From: Diplonema papillatum
Lineage: Eukaryota > Euglenozoa > Diplonemea > Diplonemida > Diplonemidae
Reading direction: 5' to 3'
DNA: 64,000 nt
Assembly: GCA_030068145.1 (NCBI GenBank)
Contig: JAPJBO010000649.1
Coordinates: forward strand, 1 to 64,000
In this document: positions 41,463-52,199 of the stretch, piece after piece
Layout: each line of letters begins with the position of its first letter
How positions within the stretch are numbered: position 1 is the stretch's first letter
The notes under the pieces: generated by a model
The model's input: the letters and a program-made list of their open reading frames with translations, nothing else
Database searches by the model: none
What the model was told of the DNA's origin: nothing
Made by a program: the position numbers and the translations under genes

Positions 41463-43827
41463 GCCCACCCTCCGTGACGTCGTCGAGGTATAGGAAGCAC
41501 GTGAGGGCCCGGTTGTTGGTCTGCGGCCCGTACAGCTTCGGGTCGAAGAAGTCGTGGTGCGCGTCGTATTTCTGGTCGATCTGGTACCGGAGCACCTGCA
41601 TGGCCTCGTGGTCCTGTGGAGTGAACCCGGTGATGGCCATCAGCCGGTTCATGATCGAGTTGACGGCTGGGACCGACTCGGTCAGCCACGTCTGGGAAGA
41701 CGTCCGGATGTCTTGGATCGTCGACAGCGACGAGCCCTTGTGCGGGACGACGCCGGAGCGCGTGATTTTGTCGTGCGCGGCTTCGATGACGCCGTCGCAC
41801 TCCTCGTCGGTCATCAGCCGCTCGAAGTAGTAGATCTTCGGGATCTCCGACACGACGGCGAACGGCGGGAAGTTTTCGGCGCCCTCCCTGTCTTTGATGT
41901 AGGTGAACGCCCGTTTGTCCTCTGGATACTTGTACGCAGCCGGGTCGTCCTTGAGGTTGCGCACGTCGAAGTCCGCGATGTAGTGCGTTCCGTTGACCGG
42001 CGAAATGGTGCCGCCTCTGGGCACCTTGTCGTCAAGGTCTGGGATCTCCGAGCAATCCTGCTTCGACCGTTCGAGCACGCGGAACTCGGGCATGGGCTGC
42101 CACGCGTTGGCCACGTACAGCGAGTAGCTGGCCACCGCGTCCGGGTAGTCCGACGTCGTCGTCGACATGATCAACCCACCTTGCGCCGTCTGGAGCCCGT
42201 CGTGCACTTGCGAGATGAACCAGTGCCCGTCTTCGGTGGACGCCATCCACTTCTCGTCCCTGCGCGTGCGTGGATGGTGGATGTTTGGAAAAGAACCCCT
42301 CGGAAAGCGGGAAAAATTCCTGCCTTAGACGAAAATCTTAGTTTAACGTTGAGGCAGAACCCTGCCTTCCCCATGCCATCGAAGAAAGTGTAAAATAGAA
42401 AAGGGGAAAAGGGTCGCAGGGAGGGTTATAGAGGCTTCTCGTGGTATTCTGAAGATGCTTTGAACTTTATTCGGGTCGCAAAAAGGGAAACAAGACAACT
42501 ACAAGTGGTGTTGGCCGCTATGTAGTGCGTTCCGTTGACCGGCGAAATGGTGCCGCCTCTGGCGTCAAGGTCTGGGATCTCCGAGCAGTCCTGCTTCGAC
42601 CGCTCGAGCACGCGGAACTCGGGCATGGGCTGCCACGCGTTGGTCACGTACAGCAATAAGCCGGCCACCGCGTCCGGGTAGTCATTTGTTGCGTTTTCTT
42701 CTATACTCTCATGAATGAACCCGCTGGCAATCCTGTCCAATCACGATCGCGAAACGCTTGTGCCCTATAGGGATGAGGTGGTTGACCATGCCCCCACGAC
42801 GCCTTATGCACAACACGGCTACAACACGAGGATGCAGCCCCGCTTGCGTGTGCACTCAACGAACACAGAGCCCCAGAGCTTGCCACTTGGCACAGCTGCC
42901 AACCTGGCGGCCGCAGCAGCAACCTTCGCAATGAAGGCGCGCGCAGCTGGAGTGTATGCAGGCAAATTCCGTTCAACAGCTAGCAGCTGCGTCAAACGCA
43001 GCTTGATCCGAGAGCTCGGGGAGGTGGCGCTGCTCACCCGTCCGCCTCACAACTGACTGCTGCCCCGAGACGAAAGAGAAGAAACGCAAAAGAAATGCGT
43101 AGTTTTGCTTTATTCTTTTACTTGCTAGTTGTCGACAAACTTGTTTTGTGTTGAGGTGTCATTCAGATGTAAAATCTAAAGCCGCCCACGTTGTTAAGCA
43201 TTGAGTTCTTTTGAGTACATGAATGTTAAGCAGCGGCTGCCAAAACTTGCCGTGACACCTATGATCAAAGTAGAGTGGAGAAGATATGAAAGAGGGAGGG
43301 GCGGCATACGTCGCCCACGCGCCGCCATGTCGATAATACACCGGCCTGTTGTGGATCATCTCGCCCGAGTACTTGTACATGCCCATTGTCGCGAAGTCGC
43401 CCACACCGTTTCCCGTCACGTAGTAGCAGTGCGCCTTACCGGAGCTGTCCGCCTGTGCTTCAAGGGCCCGGTGGTGTTCAAGGGAGGTCCGCTTTTCGAC
43501 CTCCGTCCTCTGCGCCTCGCGGGCGCGGACCTTGTGCGGGTTCTGCTCTTTTTCCCTCGACGGCTTCGTGTGGTCGACCGGCTTCGCCTTCTGCTGCTCG
43601 GACAGGACCTTGAACTGTTCCTGCAGCTGCAGGAGCTGCGTAGCCGTGTCGGCGAGCTTGGTGCGGACGGATTGCAGCTCGCGCTCGTCCTTCCGGATCT
43701 GCGCGCGCTGCTCATCTTGCCACGTCTTGTCCGTCACGGACCCGCTGCCGAAGAACACGTACAGGATCACCAGCAGCGCGAGCAGCGGGAACAGCAGCAG
43801 CCGCACAGGGACGCCTTTGAGGCTCAT
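41458..43827 (-). CDS. Membrane-anchored prolyl 4-hydroxylase, 3' end missing
   Basis: Exon 1 (43827-43310) encodes a short cytosolic start, one membrane helix (about residues 10-26, LLLFPLLALLVILYVFF) and a Gln/Lys/Glu coiled coil. It then reads MYKYSGEMIHNRPVYYRHGG. The join AC|GTATGC to GCGCAG at 42259 gives AWATDEKWMASTEDGHWFIS in frame. Exon 2 (42259-41458) holds the P4Hc double-stranded beta-helix domain: IRTSSQTWL, MQVLRYQIDQKYDAHHDFFD (HxD about residues 387-389), CFLYLDDVTEGGHT. This is a 2-oxoglutarate/Fe(II) dioxygenase, type II topology, likely in the ER/Golgi. The distal iron His and the 2OG-binding Lys must be in a later exon, not found. 440 residues visible. Confidence 0.85.
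42325..42440 (+). repeat. Family D repeat in P4H intron 1
   Basis: AATCTTAGTTTAACGTTGAG, GCAGAACCCTGCC, GTGTAAAATAGAAAAGG, matching 6005-6095. Confidence 0.65.
42515..42700 (-). pseudogene. Copy of part of P4H exon 2 inside intron 1
   Basis: The minus strand reads NDYPDAVAGLLLYVTNAWQP, MPEFRVLERSKQDCSEIPDL, then RGGTISPVNGTHYIA. It matches exon 2 at about 41990-42155 with a 9-bp deletion at the DDKVP position and a few substitutions. No splice sites, no catalytic motif. Confidence 0.9.
42701..43124. other. P4H intron 1 remainder
   Basis: Plus frame 42715-43056 is open but without motifs. Nothing else recognised. Confidence 0.4.
43080..43265 (+). repeat. Family F repeat with a family L tail inserted
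   Basis: GTTGTCGACAAACTTG, TGAGGTGTCATTCAGATG, AAAGCCGCCCACGTTGTTAAGCA (in two pieces) is followed by TTGAGTTCTTTTGAGTACAT and GAAT, then GTTAAGCAGCGGCTGCC and GCCGTGACACCT. The 32-bp insert is the bare LINE L tail, bounded by GTTAAGCA on both sides. Confidence 0.85.
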
Positions 43828-46800
43828 CGCTCCCTCCTTCCCAGCACCTTCCCCCACCAAGCCTGCCCAGAATCAGGGGACTGCTTGCCAGGTCGGACGA
43901 GGCAGCACCGAGTAGCGCGAAAGAAGTGCCGCAAGTGGTGAAAAATAAGGCATTTTTTTGGCCAGCCTGGACCGGATGGCCACACGACTGATTTCCGGTA
44001 CGATCTGGAAAAGACCTCAGCGCACGAACTTTCTGAGCCTTTCCAGGTCCCCACACGAGTACGTTCAACTAACAGGTAGCCGAAATGCGTCGTCTTCTCA
44101 TCAATGACGCGCAAGATTGAAACCAACGAGACTCCTTCTGTCCCTGCCTACTGTATCTGGCGAACCAGCAGTTGACCCTATTCCGACGAGCCGGACACAA
44201 AAAAAAAAACGCGCGCGGAAGAGAATCTCGCAGTGAAGAGAAATCCTCTTCGTCACCTTTAGTTCTGGAAGCAAAGCTGAAGCCCCTCTCTAGACTCTTG
44301 AAAGCCGTACCTAGGCACTAGGAAGCCGTTTCAAGGGCCAACATACATGATCAACAGAATCGTGATTCAGACTTTTCCCGAGCCTGGCGGCAGGTCTCCA
44401 AATCCCGAGTCGCTGCCATCCTGTTCTGGGGCAGTCTGCAACATTGCTCAGTTGCCAGCTGCATGCGTGGTCATGATCCGCAGCCATTCTAGAGAAACAG
44501 AACGCTAAATGGAAGGTTTTCGTTCAAACTCGTTTTTCTTTCCAACTTGTACAGCGGCGAATGACACAAAGGGGAAGGAGGGCAGTAGCGTGACTCTAGG
44601 AACAGAAGTGTGGAAGAAAACTAGAAAACGAGAACTTTGAACTGGCGGGGGGTCAAAATGCGGAATGTTGCGGAGCGTCATGACGGACCATTGAATTCTC
44701 TAATCCCAAAGCAGGAACATCTTGACCGGCTGCAGAAGCCGGTCAAGTGTGACACTTGAGTTTCAGTTTCGAGCGCTGCTGCATCAAAAAGGAACCGAAA
44801 CTTGTACATTTTTGGGACGATGAGTGGCAGGAACAGTTTTCTGGTTCTGTTTTCGCATGCCTGACCCGTAGGATCAATAGTTGGAGTCCCCTAAAGGCCA
44901 GATGCTCCGCTGTCACGATAACCCTGCACCGGTGGTCGATGCAGACTGCTTTCCAGCTTCGCTTCAGCCAACGAAGTCAGAACTGGTTTGATTTGCCGAT
45001 TTGTGTTGCCTTCATTTTGCTCTGCAAAAAAGAAGGCGACAAAATATACATGAAAAACGCAAAGCGAACACGGCAAGTAAAATGCAAGTTTGCTTGCGAT
45101 TTATGGCGATTCAAATCAACTGTGACTCTTCGTTGGAGGTGCTCGGAATCTAAATGATGGGTGACCGACCGCAGGTGACCGTTGTGGTATCCTTAACAAG
45201 ATCAGAGATCTTTTGGGACGAAGAAACTTGACGGGCCACAATTTCGGGAAACATTTCCGATGTTGAGGCTTGCACTGAAAGAACCGAAGCCAACGGGATC
45301 AGCATCAACTGATCAACGATGTTGTTTTCTTGTTCTTCGCGTGTACGGGGAAACCCTTCCCTCAGGCACCTTTCTGGTGGTTTCGTATAGCTCTTCATGT
45401 GCAGCCGTTGATCTGGAAAAGCTTCCTTCAGTGAACTACTAAGAAACGAATTGTTTGTGTTGGTGCAAGCTGATGCATGCGCGGAGTTTGATCTCGGCTG
45501 TTCGCTGTTCACTCACTAGGATGCTTCCACAAGTAAGGAAGAGAAACAAAGGGAAACGTATAGACAGAACTTGTGACCAGGAGTGCCGGGACGCTCTTGC
45601 ACAAGGGAATGAAAGGAAAAGGAGCGGAGAACGGCACAGTTCGCCGTCTGAACTGGATTTCAGAGCGGTTGCAACCAAGCCATGAAGAATAAGTGAGGCG
45701 CCAGCTCCCGCTGTAGCTCCGGTACCACTGCTGGCTGGCGGTGCCTGCGGTACTTCGCCAAGAGAGAATAGTTGGATCGCAGCTCGTAACAAAACAGACA
45801 GACAAAGGTGTTCTTAATTCTCGCTCTTGGGGGGTCGGTCCTGTTTGAGGTTTAGGCTTTTCCGACTCCGCAATCGCGAGCAGCACCCAGTCAAGATATA
45901 GTCAACTATTCCCTGCACGAATTGTATACCTACAAGTACGTAAGTGAGTATGATGTGCCACTGACAGGTAGTGACCTCCCCAGGGTCCAAAGTGCCCCGT
46001 GTGACACGGGGCAAAGGGTCTCGAAACCCCACGTTCGTTTTGCTGTGTGGTGTTCGAAATCATGACAAGCAGACGTTCCTGTATCGTCGGGCACTGCCTT
46101 CAACAAAGAAGCACGATCCTCGACCAGGTGAGGGCTGCATGATTTCTGTTCAGAGAGCCTTCGTTTGGTTGTACGTTCGGATACTTTTTTTTTTTTTTTG
46201 AGCTTTCGTTTTCTGATGGGGACACGCTTGGGAAGAATCTTTTGGTTCTTGCCTTGGGGACGGGTAGCAGGGTTGGATAGAAACCCGCAAGACGGCAGCG
46301 ACGCAAAGGGTCGGAGTCTAACCCGCCTTCCCCGGGGAAAAGGGAAGACGAGACGCCCGCCGCCCAACGAGGGGCGAGCCTTGCGATTCATCGAGGGAAT
46401 TCCACTACAAACGATCATCAGGTTCCTTTGGGCCGGCTGGGCGGGAAAAATATTTTCCCCGCCCATCCACCTCATCGTACGTTACACCCTTGTTTTCCCC
46501 CTTTTCTATATTCCTTGTTTCTATATTCCTGTGAAACTTGCAGTAGCAGTCTCCTAATGCAGGAGTGAGTAGCCGACGGAGAATTCTCACGACAGTTGAC
46601 CGGGCTGCGCAGGAACAACACGCTCTCAACAGCGCGCCACACGGTGCTGCCTCCAGGTACTTCTGCACAAGCGGATCTGTGGGTCCCCCCTCTCGATGTC
46701 GGGGCTCCCTATCGTCGTATTGAACTTCTCTACGGCCTCGTCCCATTCGTGAACGTGTTTACACGGTACTTCAGATCCATCCTCTTTGCCAGGCCTTCCG

Positions 46801-47170
46801 AACAAGACACGGAAGCAAGGGTGGTGCCGCGGCGTGGTGCTCCAGCATCCCTTTCGGGGGAAGAACGCTCCGATGCGTTGCTGCGCGGGTTGAAGACCGT
46901 CGCGGCGTTCGGAGGCGGCGTTGCAAAACAGACGCGCGGATAGGGTGCGACGGGAGTTACCCCGCTTCATTGTGCAGGTCCGGACGCCAGGCGTCTTTTT
47001 TAACCGGTGCCTGCCTCCTTGGAGAGCCTGCTAGCTATGCTGTTCCCGCTTCCCCTGGGGCTGGCCACGGTGGAGGTCGGTCAAAGTGACCGAGAGGTGG
47101 TTGGAGCTGCAGAGGTCAGCGCAACAACGCCGGAGCAGGCGAGGAGGTTCTGCCCCGTGAAACCCAATTA
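43828..47170. other. Long gene-poor stretch
   Basis: Holds family J at 45245-45430 and poly-A/T runs. A CGCAACAACGCC-type fragment begins the repeated region at about 47120. The promoter of the P4H gene should lie near 43830-44100 but no motif is recognised. Frames on both strands are short and motif-free. Confidence 0.45.
45245..45430 (+). repeat. Family J dispersed repeat
   Basis: Diverged copy of 4570-4770 in the same orientation. Confidence 0.6.
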
Positions 47171-47179
47171 ATCAGCCCC

Positions 47180-48070
47180 TGCTGGGTGCCAGCGACAGAT
47201 CGTGCGGCTGCGTGCCGGCGTACGACGGCCTCCGGTCCACTATAGGTGTCTCCACTCCGGCCGTCCCGACCCGGTCCGGCGACGGCGCGCGCGGGAGGGT
47301 CAGCGGCGACTTGGCGGCGGAAGACGAAGCAGCGCCCGACGACGGCTGCGCGACGCTGCCCGCCGCCAGCTGCGAGAGCAGGTGCTGGCGGGTAGCCTGC
47401 GGCTGGCCCCGGAGCAGGTCGGTCAGCTGGGCGAGGAGGTCCTGCACCTTGAATACCAGAAACCTGCTGGGTGCCAGCTCGCTCCAGCCGCCACAGGCGG
47501 CTTGAGAAGAAGGCCACGTCCTTCGTACCTTCGTTGAAAGTCTTGACCTGAAAGGCCAGCGCAACAACGCCCGTCAGGTCGGGGGAGGCACACGCGATGA
47601 GCTGCTGCAGGGGCTGCCGAAAACGACGTCACCGTCTTGCCTGCTGAACACGCGAGACTTGCGGAAGAGCGGCTCTTGCACAGCAGACGAACGGAGAAGC
47701 GCCACCGGCGAGTCGAGCGGCAGCGTGTCGGCGTGCGAAGGCTTCCAGTGTCTCCACTCCGCCCGTCCCCACCCGGTCCGGCGACCGCGCGCGCGGGAGG
47801 GTCAGCGGCGACTTGGCGGCGGAAGACGAAGCAGCGCCCGACGACGCTGCCCGCCGCCAGCTGCGAGAGCAGGTGCTGGCAGGCCGCCTGCGGCTAGCCC
47901 CGGAGCAGGTCGGTCAGCTGGGCGAGGAGGTCCTGCACCGTGAATACCAGAAACCAGCCTCTGCTGGGTGCCAGCGCGCTCCAGCCGCCACAGGCGGCCT
48001 GAGAAGAAGGCCACGTCCTTCGTACCTTCGTAGAAAGTCTTGACCTGAAAGGCCAGCGCAACAACGCCCG
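47180..48070 (-). pseudogene. Two tandem copies of the 3' exon region of the ANPCGSC gene
   Basis: Segments at about 47190-47450 and 47640-47940 repeat the sequence encoding VQDLLAQLTDLLRGQPQATR, QHLLSQLA and SPLTLPRAPSPDRVGTAGVE. Between them is LTGVVALAFQVKTF and AFFSSRLWRLERAGTQQ (or AFFSGRLWRLERAGTQQ), read in both copies. Differences include a 3-bp (one Ala) change and a 9-bp loss near 47845. The LTGVVALAFQVKTF piece is conserved between copies and could be a genuine next exon of the gene. Confidence 0.65.
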
Positions 48071-49864
48071 TCAGGTGCGCCACACGGAGCCACCTCTCGG
48101 GGGAGGCACACTCGATGAGCTGCTGCAGGGGCTGCCGAAAACGACGTCACCGTCTTGCCTGCTGAACACGCGAGACTTGCGGAAGAGCGGCTCTTGCACA
48201 GCAGACGAACGGAGAAGCGCCACCGACGAGTCGAGCGGCAGCGTGTCGGCGTGCGACGGCTTCCGGTCCGCTATAGGTGTCTCCACTCCGGCCGTCCCGA
48301 CCCGGTCCGGCGACGGCGCGCGCGGGAGGGTCAGCGGCGACTTGGCGGCGGAAGACGAAGCAGCGCCCGACGACGGCTGCGCGACGCTGCCCGCCAGCTG
48401 CGAGAGCAGGTGCTGGCGGGTAGCCTGCGGCTGGCCCCGGAGCAGGTCGGTCAGCTGGGCGAGGAGGTCCTGCACGGACGCCAGGATCGGCGCCAGTCCG
48501 CCGGCGCCGCCGCCCCCGCCGGCCGCCCGCCCGTCGGCGGCGAGGAAGATTTCGGGGAAAATCTCCGGCACCTCGCACTGCGCCGGACACGACGGCAGCG
48601 ACGCCGGCGTCTCCGGCTGGGCCCCGCGCTTCAGGTTCTCCGGAGCCCGGATCATCTCGTCCGGTGGCGGCGCCGTGTAGTTGGTCGCGATGGTCGACGG
48701 CACCACGCCCGCCGCCGCGGGCGGCCTGCTCGGCCCCTGGCCCAGCGCGGCGTTGGGAGGGCACTTTGTTTCGGCGCGCGATCCGCATGGATTCGCGGGC
48801 ACTTCGAGCGGCGAGGCCTTCCGACCGCAGGAACCACACGGATTGCCGCGCGCTGCGTCCAGCAGCGAGTTTTTTCGGGCGCACGACGCGCATGGGTTCG
48901 CGCGCAGCGCGTTGCGCAGCGAGGCGGTTTGAGTGCACGAGCCACACGCTGGGTTCGCGTGCGCTGCGTTGGGGTGCAGGCCGCATTCTTCCCGCGCGCG
49001 CCTCTCCGCGTCCTCGCACTCGCCAGGCACAGGCAGCGTGAAGTAGTCCGCCGGCTCCGCCGCGGCACCGTCCCCATCTGCCTCAACCCAGCCTGACGGC
49101 CGCGTAGGGTCAGCCGGCAGCGCCTTCGGAGGAAGCGGCCGCCCGTGTTCGGCTGCCGGGCAGCAGTCGGCGGCGGGCGCGGGCTCTGCCCTTCCCATGG
49201 CTGGGGGTGGGCGGGGTTCGCGGAAGACGGCGCGGCCCATGTCGCTCGCGACCGTATTCGCCGTCGACGACCGGATGGCCGACCCCATGGACGGCCCCCG
49301 CTGGCGACCGACGGGAGACTCGCCCGACTGGGACCCGGGGGAAGGCTGGCTGTCCTTCGCAAGCATCGAGCACGCGAGCTCAGCGATGTCTTGCCAGTAC
49401 GAAGCCGAGGTCCCCGGGGGGGCCAAAGGGCGGGGGGGTGACAACCCCCGGCGGTGGGAGGAGATGCCCGTTGCTGGTCCGTCCAGCGAGCTGGGCGGCA
49501 GCATCGGGGAGACCGATTGGTTCGGCGCGGCTTCGAGGAGCAGCAGCTGCTGCCGCCGCTCGGCCTCGGCGTGGTACGCGCGGAGCGCGGCGGTCTGCCG
49601 GAGCTGGCGGGCGTTCTGCTCGCGCTGCAGCTCGGCCAGCTCCGCGGACTTCGACCCGGCGACGCGGGACAGGGCGGAGACCTCGGCCGCGAGCGCCTCT
49701 TCCCTCCGCCGGTTGTCGTCGCGGGCCCGCGCCTCGTCCACCTCATCCCGGCGCAGCGACCCGATCTCTTCCTTCAGCTTCCTGCGGTACGCCTTCCGCT
49801 GCTCGAACAGGTCCCTGAGCCGCCACGTCGCGGCGCCCTGCATGCACAGCGGGTTCCCTTCCAT
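48071..49864 (-). CDS. Coiled-coil protein with ANPCGSC repeats
   Basis: ATG 49864 lies five bases after an acceptor-like CCACCCGCAG, so it is either the start or an internal Met of exon 2. The N-terminal about 120 residues are coiled coil (FEQRKAYRRKLKEEIGSLRR, LREQNARQLRQ-like). A long Pro/Ser linker follows, then four Cys repeats: HANPACGSCTQTASL, RANPCASCARKNSL, RGNPCGSCGRKASP, PANPCGSRAETKCP (the last has lost its second Cys). Later a Leu/Gln helix (VQDLLAQLTDLLRGQ) and a basic/Ser tail to a stop at 48071. 597 residues. The CxxC repeats may bind metal or form disulfides; no family is recognised. The stop may be read-through of an intron, since the next exon copies follow. Confidence 0.6.
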   Translation of the reverse strand: MEGNPLCMQGAATWRLRDLFEQRKAYRRKLKEEIGSLRRDEVDEARARDDNRRREEALAAEVSALSRVAGSKSAELAELQREQNARQLRQTAALRAYHAEAERRQQLLLLEAAPNQSVSPMLPPSSLDGPATGISSHRRGLSPPRPLAPPGTSASYWQDIAELACSMLAKDSQPSPGSQSGESPVGRQRGPSMGSAIRSSTANTVASDMGRAVFREPRPPPAMGRAEPAPAADCCPAAEHGRPLPPKALPADPTRPSGWVEADGDGAAAEPADYFTLPVPGECEDAERRAREECGLHPNAAHANPACGSCTQTASLRNALRANPCASCARKNSLLDAARGNPCGSCGRKASPLEVPANPCGSRAETKCPPNAALGQGPSRPPAAAGVVPSTIATNYTAPPPDEMIRAPENLKRGAQPETPASLPSCPAQCEVPEIFPEIFLAADGRAAGGGGGAGGLAPILASVQDLLAQLTDLLRGQPQATRQHLLSQLAGSVAQPSSGAASSSAAKSPLTLPRAPSPDRVGTAGVETPIADRKPSHADTLPLDSSVALLRSSAVQEPLFRKSRVFSRQDGDVVFGSPCSSSSSVPPPRGGSVWRT

Positions 49865-49967
49865 CCGCGCTGCGGGTGGAGGGGAGTCTCGCGTTTTGCC
49901 TTTCCTTTTTTGTGCTTCCGGCGATTTATTCGCTCGGTCTTTCGCCTGTTGTATGGGCTACAGTGTT

Positions 49968-50016
49968 TTCAGAGTTAAGGTTCGCTTGAGATTCCGGTCT
50001 CCGTGTGACCTTTGTT
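49968..50016 (+). mobile_element. Family A element upstream of the ANPCGSC exon
   Basis: AGAGTTAAGGTTCGCTTGAG, ATTCCGGTCTCCGTGTGACC. About 100 bases upstream (minus strand) of the acceptor at 49870. Confidence 0.75.
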
Positions 50017-50404
50017 GACTGGTTTTTGTGGTTCCGACGCCTTTTTTTTTTTACCGGCAGACTCGCACGAAATCAGCCGATTTTCATCCGTGTAACTTTG
50101 GCTATGCGGCCCATGGGGCGGAATCAGCTTGCACAAATCGGGCAAGATGTTGTCGCAAACCCCTGTTGATCGGCAGACCTTCCGTAAATCAGCCGGCTGG
50201 TTGCCGGTCAGCTGTTCAAGATTTTTTTTTTTCCCCCGGCTGAAATCAGCCGCTTTTTCAAGAAATAGGTCTCAGAATTCACATGAGGCAATGCTCCCAA
50301 AATCCAAACCTGAAACGGTAACATACTCAGTTTCACTGGAGTGCTAGTTCCCGGCGAGCTACGAGGGAACGAACCTGTTTCAATAACGTACATAATATTA
50401 TAAA
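50017..50404. other. Stretch without recognised gene
   Basis: AAATCAGCCG occurs three times between 50070 and 50250 beside T runs. No gene. Confidence 0.4.
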
Positions 50405-51225
50405 AGGTGTCACGGGATAAGCCGGCAGCCGCTGCTTAACGGCTTGTCCATGACTGCCGCAAACACGCCCGCGGTCCGTGTGACGACTGCCGCGGCTTAC
50501 CGACGCTAGCGGAACGGCGGCCGTCAGCCTGCTGCAAAAAGGGCCACCACGTGCCAGCGCCCCCGAAGCCAGCCCCCGCTAAGCCGAAGCCAACAACGCC
50601 GCGGAAGAAGGGCCGACAGAAGCCGACGACACCACCGCGCATGAAGAGGACGCGTCAAGCGTCCCCAAAGGCGGCCAAGATGGCGAAAAAGCACGCTCCG
50701 ACCGAGCCGGCCCGAGCGACACCACCAAGAAAGGGGCAGAAAAGAGCCCGACTGCCGACACCACCGAATGACCCGGCGGGAAAACCCGGAAAAAAGCACG
50801 CGGCGCGAAAGCGCAACATTTCGAGAATGGAGCTGGATATCACCAGCCCTGCCACCTCGACTTCATCCTCATCCATGTCAGGATCGCCCCCTCGAGCGAC
50901 TGCTTCGACAGGACAGCCGGCGCGAAAGCGCAACAAACAAAAAATGGAGCTGGATATCACCAGCCTATTATCACCGTCCTCGTCCGCTTTGAGATCGTCC
51001 TCGGACGACGTATTCAAATAACCCTAGCCTATGACAAATGCAAGCTTACCCCTGTGGTACCTGCATTTCAAGTTCACACTGCTTAACGGTGACGACGTCA
51101 TCCGATAACCTGGCTATCGAGGCAGTGCATGCTAATCCATGTGGTTCATGTACTTAAAAGAACTCAATGCTTAACGGTTTATCACGTGGGCGGCCCTGAG
51201 ATTACCCTCTCAGGTGACACCACTT
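50405..51225 (-). repeat. Family F repeat split by family L LINE
   Basis: GGCAGCCGCTGCTTAACGG (50428) and TTTATCACGTGGGCGGCCC, then TCAGGTGACACC (51177-51220), are the two halves of F. They are separated by a 5'-truncated LINE L, with TGCTTAACGG at both junctions. Confidence 0.8.
50446..51178 (+). mobile_element. Family L LINE, 5'-truncated, third copy
   Basis: Reads in frame HDCRKHARGPCDDCRGLPTL, AERRPSACCKKGHHVPAPPK, then a Lys/Pro-rich tail with two RKRN-MELDITS repeats to a stop at 51021. A 3' tail follows with GACGACGTCATCCGATAACC and GTACTTAAAAGAACTCAATG. Only the last CCxxGHH unit is kept. The frame is intact. Confidence 0.75.
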
Positions 51226-51274
51226 TATCTTTAGCCATACTTCAACTTCCTTAGCGCGAACACTGCTTACACCA

Positions 51275-51425
51275 TCCGTGGGTTGTTTTCTCACTCAGGA
51301 CTTGTGTTTGTGCGTCTTATCGTGTAGGGGTAGACCCGCATGACCTCACGTCCGTTCAACACGTGTTCGGTAGTTACAGCACTTGGGATCCCTTCGTTCT
51401 TTGTCCGGCAGATTCGTCGAGCCAG
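51275..51425 (+). repeat. Family B dispersed repeat
   Basis: TTTTCTCACTCAGGACTTGT, GACCTCACGTCCGTTCAACA, TTCTTTGTCCGGCAG. Confidence 0.75.
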
Positions 51426-51429
51426 TCCG

Positions 51430-52199
51430 TAGTCTTTCGACCTTCAGTCCAGCCCACCCGAAGGCAGCAGGTTGGGACGGCGGAAGACAATGTGATGCAG
51501 TTCGGCAGCATGGAGGCGGATCGGAGGATACTTCCGCATCATTCTGCCGGTCGCCAGAATACTTCCAGAGTTCCATTTTGGAGGGTTCAATGAAGTAACA
51601 CCGAGCCCACGTCCATTTAAAGTTTGAGAACAGGTCGAGGAAGCGATTTCCCAAATGCCTCCAATCATTCGCTTTACCTGGCGTAACTCCTGTTTTGGTT
51701 CTAGTTAGCCTAAGGGAAATTTCGCAGTGAACCAGCTGCTAGATGGTTCGATGGGTCTTTCGCCCCTGTACCCAGCTTTGACGAGCGATTTGCACGTGAA
51801 CTCTGCACCACCAGGGTTTCCCCGGCTTCGTCCTATCCAGGCATAGTTCGCCATCTTTCGGGTCCCAACAAGTGTACTTAACCTCAAATCCCTTTCCAGT
51901 AAATCAGGATGGGGCTGTGCTGCGTCCTCAAGGATTGGCACACCTCACTTTGGGCTTGCAACGCAATCTCGCGGATATACACTGAGGAAGGGGGAAAAAA
52001 CGACGAAACCCAAAGCTACTCGAGGCACAATACAAGATGAGGTCAGCGGGTTCGATGGGTTCTCTTCGCGAGTCTTTTCTTCTTCTTTTTCTCTTTTTGT
52101 GTTGGTTTGCTGGTGCTCGCAGATACTTGAGGAAGTCAGGAAACTTGTTTCTTTTTTTTTTTTTTTTTACACGGATTTCACTTTTCAAAAGGAGGATCG
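51430..52199. other. Stretch without recognised gene
   Basis: T run at 52150-52170. No motif-bearing frame. Confidence 0.45.

Noticed and set aside
48147..49746. Long overlapping frames on both strands opposite or within the ANPCGSC, His-rich and syntaxin genes
   Set aside because: GC-rich exons keep alternative frames open. Only the frames with coherent repeats, SNARE or coiled-coil patterns and splice sites were kept.
50941..51021. Nuclear-protein gene with MELDITS repeats as a cellular gene
   Set aside because: The flanks show that it is the 3' protein of a LINE L copy inside family F.
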